Shown piece after piece: positions 33,710 to 43,273 of a stretch of DNA of 64,000 nt. The stretch covers positions 49,853-113,852 of the forward strand of contig DASZME010000032.1 of the NCBI GenBank assembly GCA_035551995.1. Direction: 5' to 3'. The notes below the pieces were generated by a model. That model saw only the letters and a program-made list of their open reading frames with translations, was not told where the DNA came from and did no database searches. The translations under genes and the position numbers were made by a program. Source of the stretch: RYN-428 sp035551995. GTDB taxonomy: Bacteria > Planctomycetota > Phycisphaerae > Tepidisphaerales > Tepidisphaeraceae. Each line of letters opens with the position of its first letter. Position 1 is the stretch's first letter.

Positions 33710-36700
33710 ATGCACAATGGAAAAGGACGCAGGCGTCGGGGATGGGGTCACGATTGGGATCAGCGGTTGGCCGAGATAGAGAAACTGGAATCGCGGACGC
33801 TGTTTTCGCACAGCGGGGATTCGCCGTATGATCCGCCTTCGGACGAGAGTCATGTCGTGGTGGACACCGGAAGCGGGCTCGATACCGGCTGCACCTTTGC
33901 GTCGGGCGGCCCGCTCACGATCGATCTGCCGATTAGTCGCTGCATCGATCCGACGAAATTGGCGGCGCACATGTCGCTGCCGAGTACTCTTACCCTCACG
34001 CTGCCCGCTTACGACGTTGACTACGACGGCGACCCGGATAATCCAAGCACGCCTCCCGAACGCGATGAGGTTTATTTCGTCGGGAAGAACGGCGTCCGGG
34101 ACGATCTGGGAACGCTCGAAGGCGCCAATAACATCTGGCAAAACAACACGTTTCAGATTCCGATCGCCGACGTCGATTTCGGGTCGGAGGACTCATCGGG
34201 CGACGTGACTCCCGGCGTCAACCAGATCGTCGTGAACATAGACACCGCCTCCCCGCCGGGGGCCGACACATGGTGTACGGCGATCGACTGGGTGGCGCTG
34301 CAGGTGCCGGTCGTCCACCCGGTCCTGCTGGTGCACGGAATATTGAGCGGCCCCGCGACATGGGCTGCCGACGGATCTGGCTTTGATTGGGAAGACGCGT
34401 TGACCAGTTGGGGAGTGCCTTGGGAGGCGATCGACCTCAGTGGTTACAACAAGGCGTTGGGCAGCATCGGCAGCGACGCCGCCCAAATCGCCTCAACCGT
34501 CCAAACGATGACACAAACCTTTGGGGTGCAGAAGGTCAACATCGTCGCCCATAGCAAAGGGGGTCTGGACTCCCGCCAATTTGCGGAGACAAGCGATTCG
34601 CTCGACACCCTCATCCAGCTCGACACGCCGAACGCCGGCAGCCCTCTGGCGACAAAGGTGCTTTCCACTCTCGCCAGAATATCGCTCCCGGGAACCGTGG
34701 TCGCTTCCCTTCTCGCCCCGGCGGGGGTGGAACTCACGCCTCAGTACATGGCGATCTACAATTTATTTCACAAGCTCAATCCGGACGTCAAGTATTATGC
34801 GGTGGCCGGCGACTACACGTTTACCGGCTTTGGATCGACGCTCCTCAACAACTTCTTTGACTCCTTCTACGGTGGGCCGAATAGCTTGGTGGTCGCCAAC
34901 TCTTCGGTCTACGCCATTCCCGGAATCACCGAGTTGCCCGCATGGTCCAGCAGCGGGAGCGATCACTCCGCCATTCACACCGGCGTCACTCACTCCGAGG
35001 GAATCTTCGACGAAGTCGCCCCGTATCTGCTCTCATCGGCAGGCGGCACTCCGAATGCGCTCACCGCGACCGCGGCGACGACGCCTGCGGCTGTCCCGAT
35101 CGCGCTGGCGCCGTCGGGCGGGACGATCGCCGCCGGGCAGACGCAAACCCAACAATTTACCGTCGACGCTTCGGCGAGCGGTCCATCGGCTTTTACGCTC
35201 GACTATGCCTCCGGGGTGCTCGGTTTTACGCTCACGTCTCCGTCAGGCACTACGATCGATCCGACCTATGTGACGGCCAATTCCGCCGCAGCGGGGTATG
35301 CCGAAGAAGACGATGACGCCCAGACCGGCGGCAAGGAAGACACCTACGTCCTGGCCAACGCCGAACCAGGCGTCTGGACGGCGAATATTACGGGAAGTAG
35401 CGTGACCGACCAATCGGGCTATGAGGCGTATGTGGTATCGGCCGTCGAGCAGTCCAGCGGAATCCTCATGCCCGTTTCCTCCGACGCCGGCGCATATACG
35501 GTCGGCCAGACGGTAACGCTGACGGCCAATCCCACCCTCAACGGCACGCCGATCACCGGCGCCACCGTGGACGCGACAGTCGTCCTTCCGGACCAGACGA
35601 CGCAAGACGTCCCGCTCATCGACAATGGCGCGGGGGTTTACAGCGGCGCGTTTGCGCCAACGCAGACCGGCGTTTACGCCATGACCGTCACGGGCGAGGC
35701 GGGCGGATCGTCGGCGTTCTCGCGCTTCGGCGCCGTCGTCGCCGCCGTGTCGTCGGGGACCGCCACGCTCACGGGCTCCTATGACACAACCGTCAACGAT
35801 ACCAACGGCGACGGCCTTTACGACACTCTGACCGCGTCAATCGGCGTCTCAGTCGGATCGGGCGGCAACTACCGGCTCAGCGCCTGTCTGACCGATTCCG
35901 GCGGAGCGGTTATCGACACCGCCGTCAAGGACGTTACGTTGGCGGCGGGAACCTCTTCGGTCGATTTGGATTTTGACGGCTCGAAGATTTACAACTACGG
36001 CGTCGACGGACCCTACGACGTTACCATGGTCACTCTGGCCGAGGACAATGACGGGTTGCTCACGACGGCAGCTACCGCGCCGAATGCGGCGACAACAACC
36101 AGCGCCTACCAATATACCGATTTCCAACATGCCGCCGTCACAGCGGAGACAGGCGGGACCAGCAAGACCGCCGACACCGACGACAACGGCCAATTCGATA
36201 CGTTGACCGTCTCGCTTCCGGTCTCCGTTTCGACGGCCGGCGACTACCAATGGAGCGGCGAATTGCTGGATTCCGTCGGTCGCGTCGCGGCACGAATCAG
36301 CAATTCCGGAACGCTCTCCGTCGGCGACAATACCCTCGACTTCCCCTTCGACGGCCGCGAAATTTGGAGCAATGGATACGACGGTCCCTATCACGTCGGG
36401 AATATCGCCATCGTCGGTCCCTCGTCGGAGGCCATCGACAGTACCTCGTTTACGACCCCAGCCTACACGGCGATTCAGTTCGAGCACGGCGCCGATCTCG
36501 TCGTGACCAACGTCACGTTTGACGGCCCACTGCTCGCGGGACAGAGCCAGTCCATCACCTATACCGTTAAAAACGTCGGCGAGACGGCGACGGAAACCGG
36601 CACATGGCAAGACGGAATTTATCTCTCGGCAACCGGAACATTTGACTCCACGGACGAATTGCTGACCGACGAGTCGCACTCGGGCGTGCTCCAGCCCGGC

Positions 36701-38038
36701 GACTCCTACACCGCCACCGCGCGGTTCACCACTCCGTCGTCCGCCACATCGGCCGATGCCGTCGTCATTTTCACTGACTCGGCCAATCAGATTCGGGAAG
36801 GCGCCGGCGAGGCCGACAACTTTGCTTCAACCCTGGTTCCCTTCACGCTCACGGTCGGTTCGTCGGCGACAACCGTGGTCAACGGCCAGACGTCGCCGAT
36901 CGCGGTCGCGGCGACCGACGTCGTAACACAAGGCGCCGCGACCGATTTCACCATCACCGACACTGGCAATCAGCCGCTGACGCTGGGACCCGTTCAGCTA
37001 ACGGCCGGATTCCACGTGACGGAGGCGCCGGCGGCTTCGGTCGCCGGCGGGCAGTCGGTCACGTTCTCGGTCGCCGCGTCAGCGTCGGCGCCGGTGGGCA
37101 TTCTCACAGGGCAATTGACCATCCCCGTCGGCAGTGAATCCGTTTCCTTCCCCTTAAGCAGCCGTGTCTGGCAGGCGGTCCCAATTCCCGTGAAAAAGAA
37201 GGTATTTTATATCGACGCCGCCGCACGAAAGGTCGCCGTCCTGCTGTCTGGCCCCGGAAGCGCCGAACTCCGCTTCGCCGCGCCATTCGCCTCGCCCACG
37301 GGAAAATCGTTGATTTACGCCGCCGACGAAAACCCCTCCGAGATGATTCTGAACGGCGCCACCGGCGCCACGTCCATCTCCGTGACTGTGGCCGGCGGTG
37401 CACGAACCCCGATCGAACTGATCACGATCAACGGATCGGCACGATTGGTTAATGCGCCGTCGGCGGATCTGACCAATCTCACCGCCGCCGGTTCCATCGG
37501 TTCGCTCACCATCGGCAGCGCCGCGGCCGGCGGGAATTGGTACGTCGCCGGTGCGATCGGGAAAATTCATGCCGGTTCATTCGCAGCCGGGTCATTGATC
37601 GACGTCGTCGGCGCCGTCGCCTCAATCATCACCAAGGGCGACTTCAATGGTTCGCTGGCGGCGGCGACAATCGGAACGTTCACCATCGGCGGCAGCGCTA
37701 CCGGCGCGACGGTCTACGCGGGAACCGACTTCGGAAGCGACGCCGCTCTTGGCGGGACAGGGACGGCCTCCGACGATTTCAACGCCGGCACGATCTCTTC
37801 CGTAAAGGTCCATGGCGCCGTCGACGGATCGGTATTCGCGGCGGGATTGGACCCAGTCGATGGGATCTATTTCGACGGCGACGATCAGCTGATCCCAAAC
37901 GGATTGATCAAATCCTTCGCCGCCGCTTCACTCAGCGATGACAGCCACGTATTGGCGGCCGCTCTTCCGCAAAAAGTGAAACTCGGCCATGTCACGGTCG
38001 TGCCGGCGGCGGACGCACGGTTTAGCTCTTCCTCCTAA
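33710..38038 (+). CDS. Giant surface protein with LESRTLFS motif and alpha/beta-hydrolase (lipase) domain
   Basis: 1442 aa. The ATG at 33710 follows AGGAGG by 6 bp. The first 35 residues are Arg-rich and contain KLESRTLFS, the planctomycete N-terminal export motif; there is no ordinary signal peptide. A lipase fold starts near residue 200 with HPVLLVHGILSG; the nucleophile is in VAHSKGG (about 278-284) and SDHSAIHTGVTHSEG supplies the His. Later come a PPC-like domain, an Ig-like block, two internal repeats each with NGDGxYDTLT, then DGxxIxxxGxDGPY, a CARDB-type domain (TNVTFDGPLLAGQSQSITYT) near 950-1050, and a C-terminal Gly/Ala-rich beta-repeat region. Likely secreted or on the cell surface; substrate unknown. 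Confidence 0.8.
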   Translation: MHNGKGRRRRGWGHDWDQRLAEIEKLESRTLFSHSGDSPYDPPSDESHVVVDTGSGLDTGCTFASGGPLTIDLPISRCIDPTKLAAHMSLPSTLTLTLPAYDVDYDGDPDNPSTPPERDEVYFVGKNGVRDDLGTLEGANNIWQNNTFQIPIADVDFGSEDSSGDVTPGVNQIVVNIDTASPPGADTWCTAIDWVALQVPVVHPVLLVHGILSGPATWAADGSGFDWEDALTSWGVPWEAIDLSGYNKALGSIGSDAAQIASTVQTMTQTFGVQKVNIVAHSKGGLDSRQFAETSDSLDTLIQLDTPNAGSPLATKVLSTLARISLPGTVVASLLAPAGVELTPQYMAIYNLFHKLNPDVKYYAVAGDYTFTGFGSTLLNNFFDSFYGGPNSLVVANSSVYAIPGITELPAWSSSGSDHSAIHTGVTHSEGIFDEVAPYLLSSAGGTPNALTATAATTPAAVPIALAPSGGTIAAGQTQTQQFTVDASASGPSAFTLDYASGVLGFTLTSPSGTTIDPTYVTANSAAAGYAEEDDDAQTGGKEDTYVLANAEPGVWTANITGSSVTDQSGYEAYVVSAVEQSSGILMPVSSDAGAYTVGQTVTLTANPTLNGTPITGATVDATVVLPDQTTQDVPLIDNGAGVYSGAFAPTQTGVYAMTVTGEAGGSSAFSRFGAVVAAVSSGTATLTGSYDTTVNDTNGDGLYDTLTASIGVSVGSGGNYRLSACLTDSGGAVIDTAVKDVTLAAGTSSVDLDFDGSKIYNYGVDGPYDVTMVTLAEDNDGLLTTAATAPNAATTTSAYQYTDFQHAAVTAETGGTSKTADTDDNGQFDTLTVSLPVSVSTAGDYQWSGELLDSVGRVAARISNSGTLSVGDNTLDFPFDGREIWSNGYDGPYHVGNIAIVGPSSEAIDSTSFTTPAYTAIQFEHGADLVVTNVTFDGPLLAGQSQSITYTVKNVGETATETGTWQDGIYLSATGTFDSTDELLTDESHSGVLQPGDSYTATARFTTPSSATSADAVVIFTDSANQIREGAGEADNFASTLVPFTLTVGSSATTVVNGQTSPIAVAATDVVTQGAATDFTITDTGNQPLTLGPVQLTAGFHVTEAPAASVAGGQSVTFSVAASASAPVGILTGQLTIPVGSESVSFPLSSRVWQAVPIPVKKKVFYIDAAARKVAVLLSGPGSAELRFAAPFASPTGKSLIYAADENPSEMILNGATGATSISVTVAGGARTPIELITINGSARLVNAPSADLTNLTAAGSIGSLTIGSAAAGGNWYVAGAIGKIHAGSFAAGSLIDVVGAVASIITKGDFNGSLAAATIGTFTIGGSATGATVYAGTDFGSDAALGGTGTASDDFNAGTISSVKVHGAVDGSVFAAGLDPVDGIYFDGDDQLIPNGLIKSFAAASLSDDSHVLAAALPQKVKLGHVTVVPAADARFSSSS

Positions 38039-38104
38039 CCGGCGAGTGTACCGTTGAATGCAGCCGATCAGAAGCTCGCGTGGGAATCACCGTGGCGGAT
38101 GGGT

Positions 38105-38992
38105 TTACACGTCGCACACCCGCACCGCTTCCCGCAGTCCCGCCAGCGGATCGCGCGTCGGGATGAATTCCTGGCCGACGTATCCTTGATATCCAATGTC
38201 GATCAATGCTTCCATGATCGGCTTGTAGTTGATCTCCTGCTTGTCATCCAACTCGCCCCGGCCCGGATTGCCGGCGGTATGAACGTGGCCGATGTAATCT
38301 TTGTGTTGATGGATGCGGGTGATGACGTCGCCGTCCATGATCTGAACGTGATAGATGTCAAAGAGGAGTTTCATGCGGTCGCTGCCGACGCGCTTGATCA
38401 ATTCGATGCAATAGTCGGTGTGGTCGCCCTGATAACCGGGGTGGCCGATCATGAACTTGGAGTATCGGCTATTGAGCATCTCCAGGCACAAATTCACCTT
38501 TTTCCGCTCGGCGTATCCGATGATCTGCTTGTATCCCTTGACGCAGTTATCCATGCCCACGTCGGCGGGAATGCCGTCGGCCATTCCGGTGAACGTGATC
38601 ACGCTGGGAACGCCGGCGTCGGCGCATTCATCGATCCGATCGTGAAGAATCTTCAAGCATCGTTCCCAGTGCGCCGGATTATTCATTCCCTCCTTGAAGC
38701 CGTGGCTGCCCGCGATGGCGCAGGCCAAGCCATGCTTTTTGAGCATGTCCCACTGCTTGGGATCGCATAATTCCAGGCTGACGCAGCCGAGGCTCTTAGC
38801 CACCTTGGCCAGCTCTTCGTCTTTCCAATATTTGGCGTAACACCAATTGACAAGCGACTGCTTGATGCGGCCCTTGGTAGCGGCTGGACCCGCGGGCTCG
38901 GCATCCGGCGCGCCGCGCCCGATCGCGGGAAGAGCCAAACCCGCCATGGCGGCGGACGCGGTACGAATCATCTGTCGTCGTGAAGTGTTCAT
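38105..38992 (-). CDS. Exported sugar phosphate isomerase/epimerase (hydroxypyruvate isomerase-like)
   Basis: 295 aa from ATG 38992. A twin-arginine-type signal (SRRQMIRTASAAMAGLALP) leads a TIM-barrel of the AP-endonuclease-2 superfamily. Typical blocks: CLEMLNSRYSKFMIGHPG, LLFDIYHVQIMDGD (the Asp/His metal residues), GHVHTAGNPGRGELDD and GYVGQEFIPTRDP. Hydroxypyruvate isomerase, tagatose or inositol isomerases share this pattern. Probably periplasmic. It stands alone between the giant lipase and the polysaccharide locus. Confidence 0.85.
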   Translation of the reverse strand: MNTSRRQMIRTASAAMAGLALPAIGRGAPDAEPAGPAATKGRIKQSLVNWCYAKYWKDEELAKVAKSLGCVSLELCDPKQWDMLKKHGLACAIAGSHGFKEGMNNPAHWERCLKILHDRIDECADAGVPSVITFTGMADGIPADVGMDNCVKGYKQIIGYAERKKVNLCLEMLNSRYSKFMIGHPGYQGDHTDYCIELIKRVGSDRMKLLFDIYHVQIMDGDVITRIHQHKDYIGHVHTAGNPGRGELDDKQEINYKPIMEALIDIGYQGYVGQEFIPTRDPLAGLREAVRVCDV

Positions 38993-39433
38993 GGGCACAA
39001 ATTATCTCAGGTGATGCGAGATAAATCCAATGCCGCCCCGTCTGTTGTCGTACGCGAATTTGCGGATTTACCCGTGTTATCGCCGAAATGGAAGCAAACG
39101 CTTCGCGGGTCATAGTATCTTTTTTCGAGACCAGCGACCCATCCCCGCCCCAGATTCCCGAGCCCACTCCACGAGTGTTTGGCATGATCGAGACGGCCAT
39201 GTGCCTCTTCGATCGGCACGGGCAGGCGCAACCAGCGCCTGTACTTACGCGGCATGGTCGGCGTGCTCCTCGATTTCGCGATAAAATACGTCTCCCCGGA
39301 AATTCGCGCGCTCCGATTGATGGACAACTTGCTCCGAACGTCCATTCGTGTCAAATTAGCGACTGTGCGGGCTTTAAGGCGTGGACTGGTGTAGCCGATG
39401 CAGTAGTGCCGGAGGGCAGCAGGAGTTGATGCC
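38993..39433. other. Intergenic region before the polysaccharide locus
   Basis: 441 bp. Open frames exist on both strands (the longest, 39007-39354 on the minus strand, contains KYRRWLRLPVPIEEAHGRL) but show no family signature and lack a ribosome site. It probably contains the promoters for the divergent genes, though no clear -35/-10 pair was found. Confidence 0.4.
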
Positions 39434-40312
39434 GTGAATGTGCCGCGAATTACCGTTGTGACGCCAAGCTACAACCAGGGGCGTTACCTCGAACAAACCA
39501 TTCGCTCCGTGCTCGACCAGGGTTACGGAAATCTGGAATACATCATCTGCGACGGCGGCAGCACCGACGACAGCGTTGACGTCATCAAAAAATATGAGAC
39601 CCGGTTGGCGTGGTGGTCGACCGGCAAGGATCGGGGGCAGACGGACGCGATCAACAAGGGACTGAGCCGCGCCACCGGCGACCTGGTCACGTTCATCAAC
39701 AGCGACGATATTTTATACCCCGGCTCATTGGCCACCGCCAGCCGCGCTTTTGCGGAGGGGCACGAATGGATCACCGGGTGGGCGATGTTTCTCGAAGCCG
39801 ACGGCGGGGAATGGCCGCAGCTACCCGAGGCATACAAGCGCCGATTCGACTGGTTCTACTGTAATCCGATCAGCCAGCAGGGTACGTTTTGGGCGGGGCG
39901 GCTCACGCGCGAATTGGGGAAATTCCGCGAGGACATGCATTTTGGATTCGACTATGAATTTTGGATGCGAATGATTTTCAAGGGGAATATGATGCCGCAC
40001 CTGATTCGCCGGTGCATGGGCGGATATCGGCTGCACGAGGCGAGCAAGACGGTATCGCAGTACGAGAAGTTCAAAGTTGAATTCAAGGCCGTTCGGGAGG
40101 AATACTGGTCTTTTCTGACCGCCGAGGAGCAGGCGTCGGTGATTCGCAAGCGAAAGCGGAAGGACGCGGAGCTTAGCCGAACGATGGGTTGGAAAGCGAT
40201 GCGGGAGGGCGATCTGGTCGCCGCCCGCGAGCACGCCCGGAAGCTGTTCAAATCGGACCGCTTTTCGGTCGAAGCGTGGAGGCTGATGTACTGCGCCATG
40301 CGTGGAAAGTAA
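39434..40312 (+). CDS. Family 2 glycosyltransferase
   Basis: 292 aa. A GTG start at 39434 has AGGAG 8 bp upstream. GT-A fold signs: VVTPSYNQGRYLEQTIRSVL, ICDGGSTDDS (nucleotide site), DRGQTDAINKGLS and INSDD (DxD-type metal site), with FDYEFWMRMIF later. The substrate sugar is unknown; the TDAINKG/NSDD form is typical of enzymes transferring to a lipid-linked oligosaccharide. First gene of the polysaccharide run; 32 bp separate it from the next. It shares with its neighbours a C-terminal tail ending AWRLMYCAMRG. Confidence 0.93.
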   Translation: MNVPRITVVTPSYNQGRYLEQTIRSVLDQGYGNLEYIICDGGSTDDSVDVIKKYETRLAWWSTGKDRGQTDAINKGLSRATGDLVTFINSDDILYPGSLATASRAFAEGHEWITGWAMFLEADGGEWPQLPEAYKRRFDWFYCNPISQQGTFWAGRLTRELGKFREDMHFGFDYEFWMRMIFKGNMMPHLIRRCMGGYRLHEASKTVSQYEKFKVEFKAVREEYWSFLTAEEQASVIRKRKRKDAELSRTMGWKAMREGDLVAAREHARKLFKSDRFSVEAWRLMYCAMRGK

Positions 40313-40344
40313 GGGCCGCCGCTCACGAAGACCGAACTAAAATC

Positions 40345-41253
40345 ATGTCCGATTCGCCGCGAGTTTCGATCGTGATCGGCGCGTATAACGCGCAGCGCTA
40401 CATTGCGCAGACGCTCGACTCGCTTCTGGCCCAAACGATGCGCGATTTCGAGTTGATCGTCGCCGACGACGGCTCCGAAGACCGCACGTTCGAGATTCTC
40501 AAGGAGTATGAAGCGCGGGACGCCCGCGTGCGGCCGATCCGGATTCGGCACGGCGGGATTGTCGATGCCGCCAACGCGGGACTGAACGCCGCCCGCGCCG
40601 AGTTGATCGCCCGGGCCGATTCCGACGACCTGCACATGCCCGATCGGCTGCAAAAGCAGGCCGATTATCTCGACGCCAACCCGCACGTGGTGGCGCTGGG
40701 CTCGCGCATGCAGGTGATCGAGCCGTACGGATCGCCGGTGAAGAATACCGATCACAAGTTAACCCACGAAGAGATCGAAGCGGGCCTTCTCAGCGGGGAC
40801 GGCTGGGCTTTGCCGCAACCGGCCGCGATGCTGCGCAAGAGCGTGGCGATGCGGGTCGGGGCATATCGTCACGATTACCCGTGGTCGGAAGACCTCGACC
40901 TGTTCCTTCGGATGGCGGAAGTGGGCCGGTTGGAAAACCTGCCGGACGTGCTGGTGAAATATCGCATTCATCCCGGCAGCACCAATTGGAGAAACCACCG
41001 CATCCAGATGGACAACAAGCCAAAGATCATCGGCGAAGCCTATCGGCGTCGCGGGCGCACGGCGCCGGCGGAGTTCGAGATGGCCAAGCCCTGGCAGGAG
41101 CCGGCCGGAAAACGATTCACCAACTGGGTCTGGTGCGCTCTGAAAGACCACAACGTTTTCGGCGCCCGCAGGCACGCGTGGTCGGCGTTGAAGGCGGCGC
41201 CGCTCTCCGTGGAAACCTGGCGAGCCGCCCTTTGTGCGCTGAGGGGGCACTGA
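40345..41253 (+). CDS. Family 2 glycosyltransferase
   Basis: 302 aa from ATG 40345. Signs: VIGAYNAQRYIAQTLDSLL, VADDGSEDRTFEIL and ARADSDDLHMPDRL (metal-binding DSDD), then LPQPAAMLRKSV. It lies second in the run and overlaps the start of the next gene by one base (TGATG). The C-terminal helical tail (ARRHAWSALKAAP, then ETWRAALCALRG) matches that of the other members. Cytoplasmic face of the inner membrane expected; the sugar cannot be named. Confidence 0.93.
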   Translation: MSDSPRVSIVIGAYNAQRYIAQTLDSLLAQTMRDFELIVADDGSEDRTFEILKEYEARDARVRPIRIRHGGIVDAANAGLNAARAELIARADSDDLHMPDRLQKQADYLDANPHVVALGSRMQVIEPYGSPVKNTDHKLTHEEIEAGLLSGDGWALPQPAAMLRKSVAMRVGAYRHDYPWSEDLDLFLRMAEVGRLENLPDVLVKYRIHPGSTNWRNHRIQMDNKPKIIGEAYRRRGRTAPAEFEMAKPWQEPAGKRFTNWVWCALKDHNVFGARRHAWSALKAAPLSVETWRAALCALRGH

Positions 41254-42173
41254 TGACCGCGCCGCCTCCCGTTACCGTTTACATGCCGGCCTATAATGTC
41301 GGTCCCTTTGTCCGCCAGGCGGTGGAAAGCATCCTGAATCAGACGTTCGGCGATTTTGAATTCATCGTCATCGACGACGGCTCGACCGATGATACGCTGG
41401 CGGTCTTGAAAGAGCTTGAGGCCAGAGACAGTCGCATCCGGCTGGTGAGCCGGCCTAATATGGGCGTCTCGCGCACCGCCAACGAAGCGATCGCGCTGGC
41501 CCGCGGCGAATTTCTGGCGCGCATCGACGGCGACGACGTCGCCCAGGCTACGCGTCTGGAAAAACAGTTGATCTACCTGCGCGCCCACTCGCAGTGCGTG
41601 GCGGTGGGGTGCGGCGTGTTGTTGATCGATGAGGACGGCCTGCCTCTTTATATGATGCCGCAGGTTGAATTCGACCACGAACGAATCGAAGCGGCGCTCT
41701 GGAGCGGCGGCTGGCCGATGGTGCAGCCGGCCTGCATGTTTCGGCGCGACGCGGTCGTGGCCGTCGGCGGCTATCGGACGCACCTGTCGCTGCACGAAGA
41801 TCACGATTTATTTTTGCGTCTGGCCGAACGCGGCACGCTGGAAAATCTACCCGATGTGTTGCAATGGTACCGCCAGCGGTTAACGAGCCTGACGTACACC
41901 GAATCAAGCGGGTCCAAGCGGGTGATGGCCGGGATTTTGCGCGAGACCCGGCAGCGTCGAGGACTTCCCGCGCTCCCCGACGCGGCGGCGGAAGGAAACG
42001 GCGTGGCGAAAATTTCCCATGCCGCGCTGGCCCGCTGCCGACAATGGGGCTGGATGAGCCTCAAGGCCCGCCATATTCCGACCGCGCGCAAGTACGCGGC
42101 CAAGGCCGTGAGGCTGGCGCCTTTTTCGGCGGATTCGTGGAGATTGATGTACTGCGCGTGGCGCGGAAGATGA
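41253..42173 (+). CDS. Family 2 glycosyltransferase
   Basis: 306 aa. It starts at ATG 41253 on the last base of the previous stop, so translation is coupled. Signs: YMPAYNVGPFVRQAVESIL, IDDGSTDDTL and RIDGDDVAQ, with GGWPMVQPACMFRRDAV (shared with the 43270 protein as GWPMVHPAVMMRREAV) and LHEDHDLFLRLAE. The C-terminal tail (TARKYAAKAVRLAP then SWRLMYCAWRGR) repeats the pattern of the neighbours, which points to tandem duplication. Confidence 0.93.
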   Translation: MTAPPPVTVYMPAYNVGPFVRQAVESILNQTFGDFEFIVIDDGSTDDTLAVLKELEARDSRIRLVSRPNMGVSRTANEAIALARGEFLARIDGDDVAQATRLEKQLIYLRAHSQCVAVGCGVLLIDEDGLPLYMMPQVEFDHERIEAALWSGGWPMVQPACMFRRDAVVAVGGYRTHLSLHEDHDLFLRLAERGTLENLPDVLQWYRQRLTSLTYTESSGSKRVMAGILRETRQRRGLPALPDAAAEGNGVAKISHAALARCRQWGWMSLKARHIPTARKYAAKAVRLAPFSADSWRLMYCAWRGR

Positions 42174-42235
42174 CCGCGCGTTACCGCAGCGGGTAAGTTT
42201 TTTCGATCGCGCCGCCGAGAATCGTCGAAGTCTTT

Positions 42236-43273
42236 ATGACCGATACCGCCCAGCGAGATCCAGCCATTTCCGTCCTGATGCCCGTTTATAATTCGGGCCG
42301 GCATCTGCGCGGCGCCGTCGATAGCATTCTCGGTCAGACGTTCGGCGATTTTGAGTTTCTTTGCGTCGACGACGGATCGACCGACGATTCACCCGCGGTG
42401 CTTCGCGAGTACGCCGGGCGCGACGGCCGGATCCGAATTATCACCAAGGCCAACGGCGGCGTCACCAGCGCGCTTAACGCGGGGCTTGCCGTCGCGCGCG
42501 GCGAGTTTATCGCCCGGATGGACGCCGACGATCTGGCCGATCCGACGCGATTTGAATTGCAGATCGAGCACATGCGGGCGCATCCCGAATGCGTGGCGGT
42601 GGGATGCCACGTCATCAACATGGACGGCAACGGCGTGGAGATGAATTTTTCGCCCCCTTACGTAACGCACGAGCAAATAACGCACTGCCTGTGGGACGGC
42701 AACAGCAGCGCCCTCCCGCACTACGGCGCGTTCATGCGGCGAAGCGTTCTGGCAAGCATCGGCAACTACCGGGAACAGTTTCGGACCGCTCAAGACCTGG
42801 ACCTGTTCCTCAGAATGTCAGACGTCGGCAAGCTTGCGAACGTACCGAAATACCTGATGCGCTATCGCGTGCACGAAGGAAGCGTCGGCTCCAAGCGGGC
42901 CGACGAGCAGGCGCGCAACGCGCGGGAAATTCTTCGCCAGGCGTATGAACGACGTGGATTGAAACTCCCGAAAAAGCTGGCGAAATGGACCAATATCCAC
43001 GTGACCACCAATCGCGTGAAGTGGGGTTGGAACGCCCTTGAAGAAGGGCGCTACGCCGACGCGCGCGCTCACGCGTGGACCGTGCTGCTGCGTAAGCCGT
43101 TTCGGAAGTTCGCCTGGCAATTGGCGTTCCATGCCACGCTTGGCCCGTCGCGCACGCGGCTTCGAGCGCTCGTACGCGGCATGCGAAAGATCGCGGGCCG
43201 GCCGGCGACCAAGCCCGGCGCCAAGACCACCGAACCAGCCGCGGCCCCCGGCGCCGGAGGGAGGCAGGGATGA
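42236..43273 (+). CDS. Family 2 glycosyltransferase
   Basis: 345 aa from ATG 42236. Signs: LMPVYNSGRHLRGAVDSIL, VDDGSTDDSPAVL, RMDADDLADPTRF, and HYGAFMRRSVL. The tail is longer than in the others: an ADARAHAWTVLL helix is followed by about 60 extra residues ending in Lys/Pro/Ala-rich sequence. Its stop overlaps the start of the next gene by 4 bp (ATGA). The 62-bp gap upstream is the longest in this part of the run and may hold its own ribosome site only. Confidence 0.92.
   Translation: MTDTAQRDPAISVLMPVYNSGRHLRGAVDSILGQTFGDFEFLCVDDGSTDDSPAVLREYAGRDGRIRIITKANGGVTSALNAGLAVARGEFIARMDADDLADPTRFELQIEHMRAHPECVAVGCHVINMDGNGVEMNFSPPYVTHEQITHCLWDGNSSALPHYGAFMRRSVLASIGNYREQFRTAQDLDLFLRMSDVGKLANVPKYLMRYRVHEGSVGSKRADEQARNAREILRQAYERRGLKLPKKLAKWTNIHVTTNRVKWGWNALEEGRYADARAHAWTVLLRKPFRKFAWQLAFHATLGPSRTRLRALVRGMRKIAGRPATKPGAKTTEPAAAPGAGGRQG

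Noticed and set aside
35830..36470. Internal repeats in the giant lipase as a separate mobile or tandem DNA element
   Set aside because: The DNA sequence is not directly repeated; the repetition is at protein level (NGDG...DTLT and DGPY), consistent with duplicated domains.
35849..36679. A 276-codon minus-strand open frame within the giant lipase gene
   Set aside because: It is antisense to a strongly supported coding sequence and has no ribosome site or recognisable domain.
39007..39354. A 115-codon minus-strand open frame upstream of the polysaccharide locus
   Set aside because: It lies in a gap but shows no homology pattern, no ribosome site and shifts between frames when compared by eye; it is recorded only as part of the gap.
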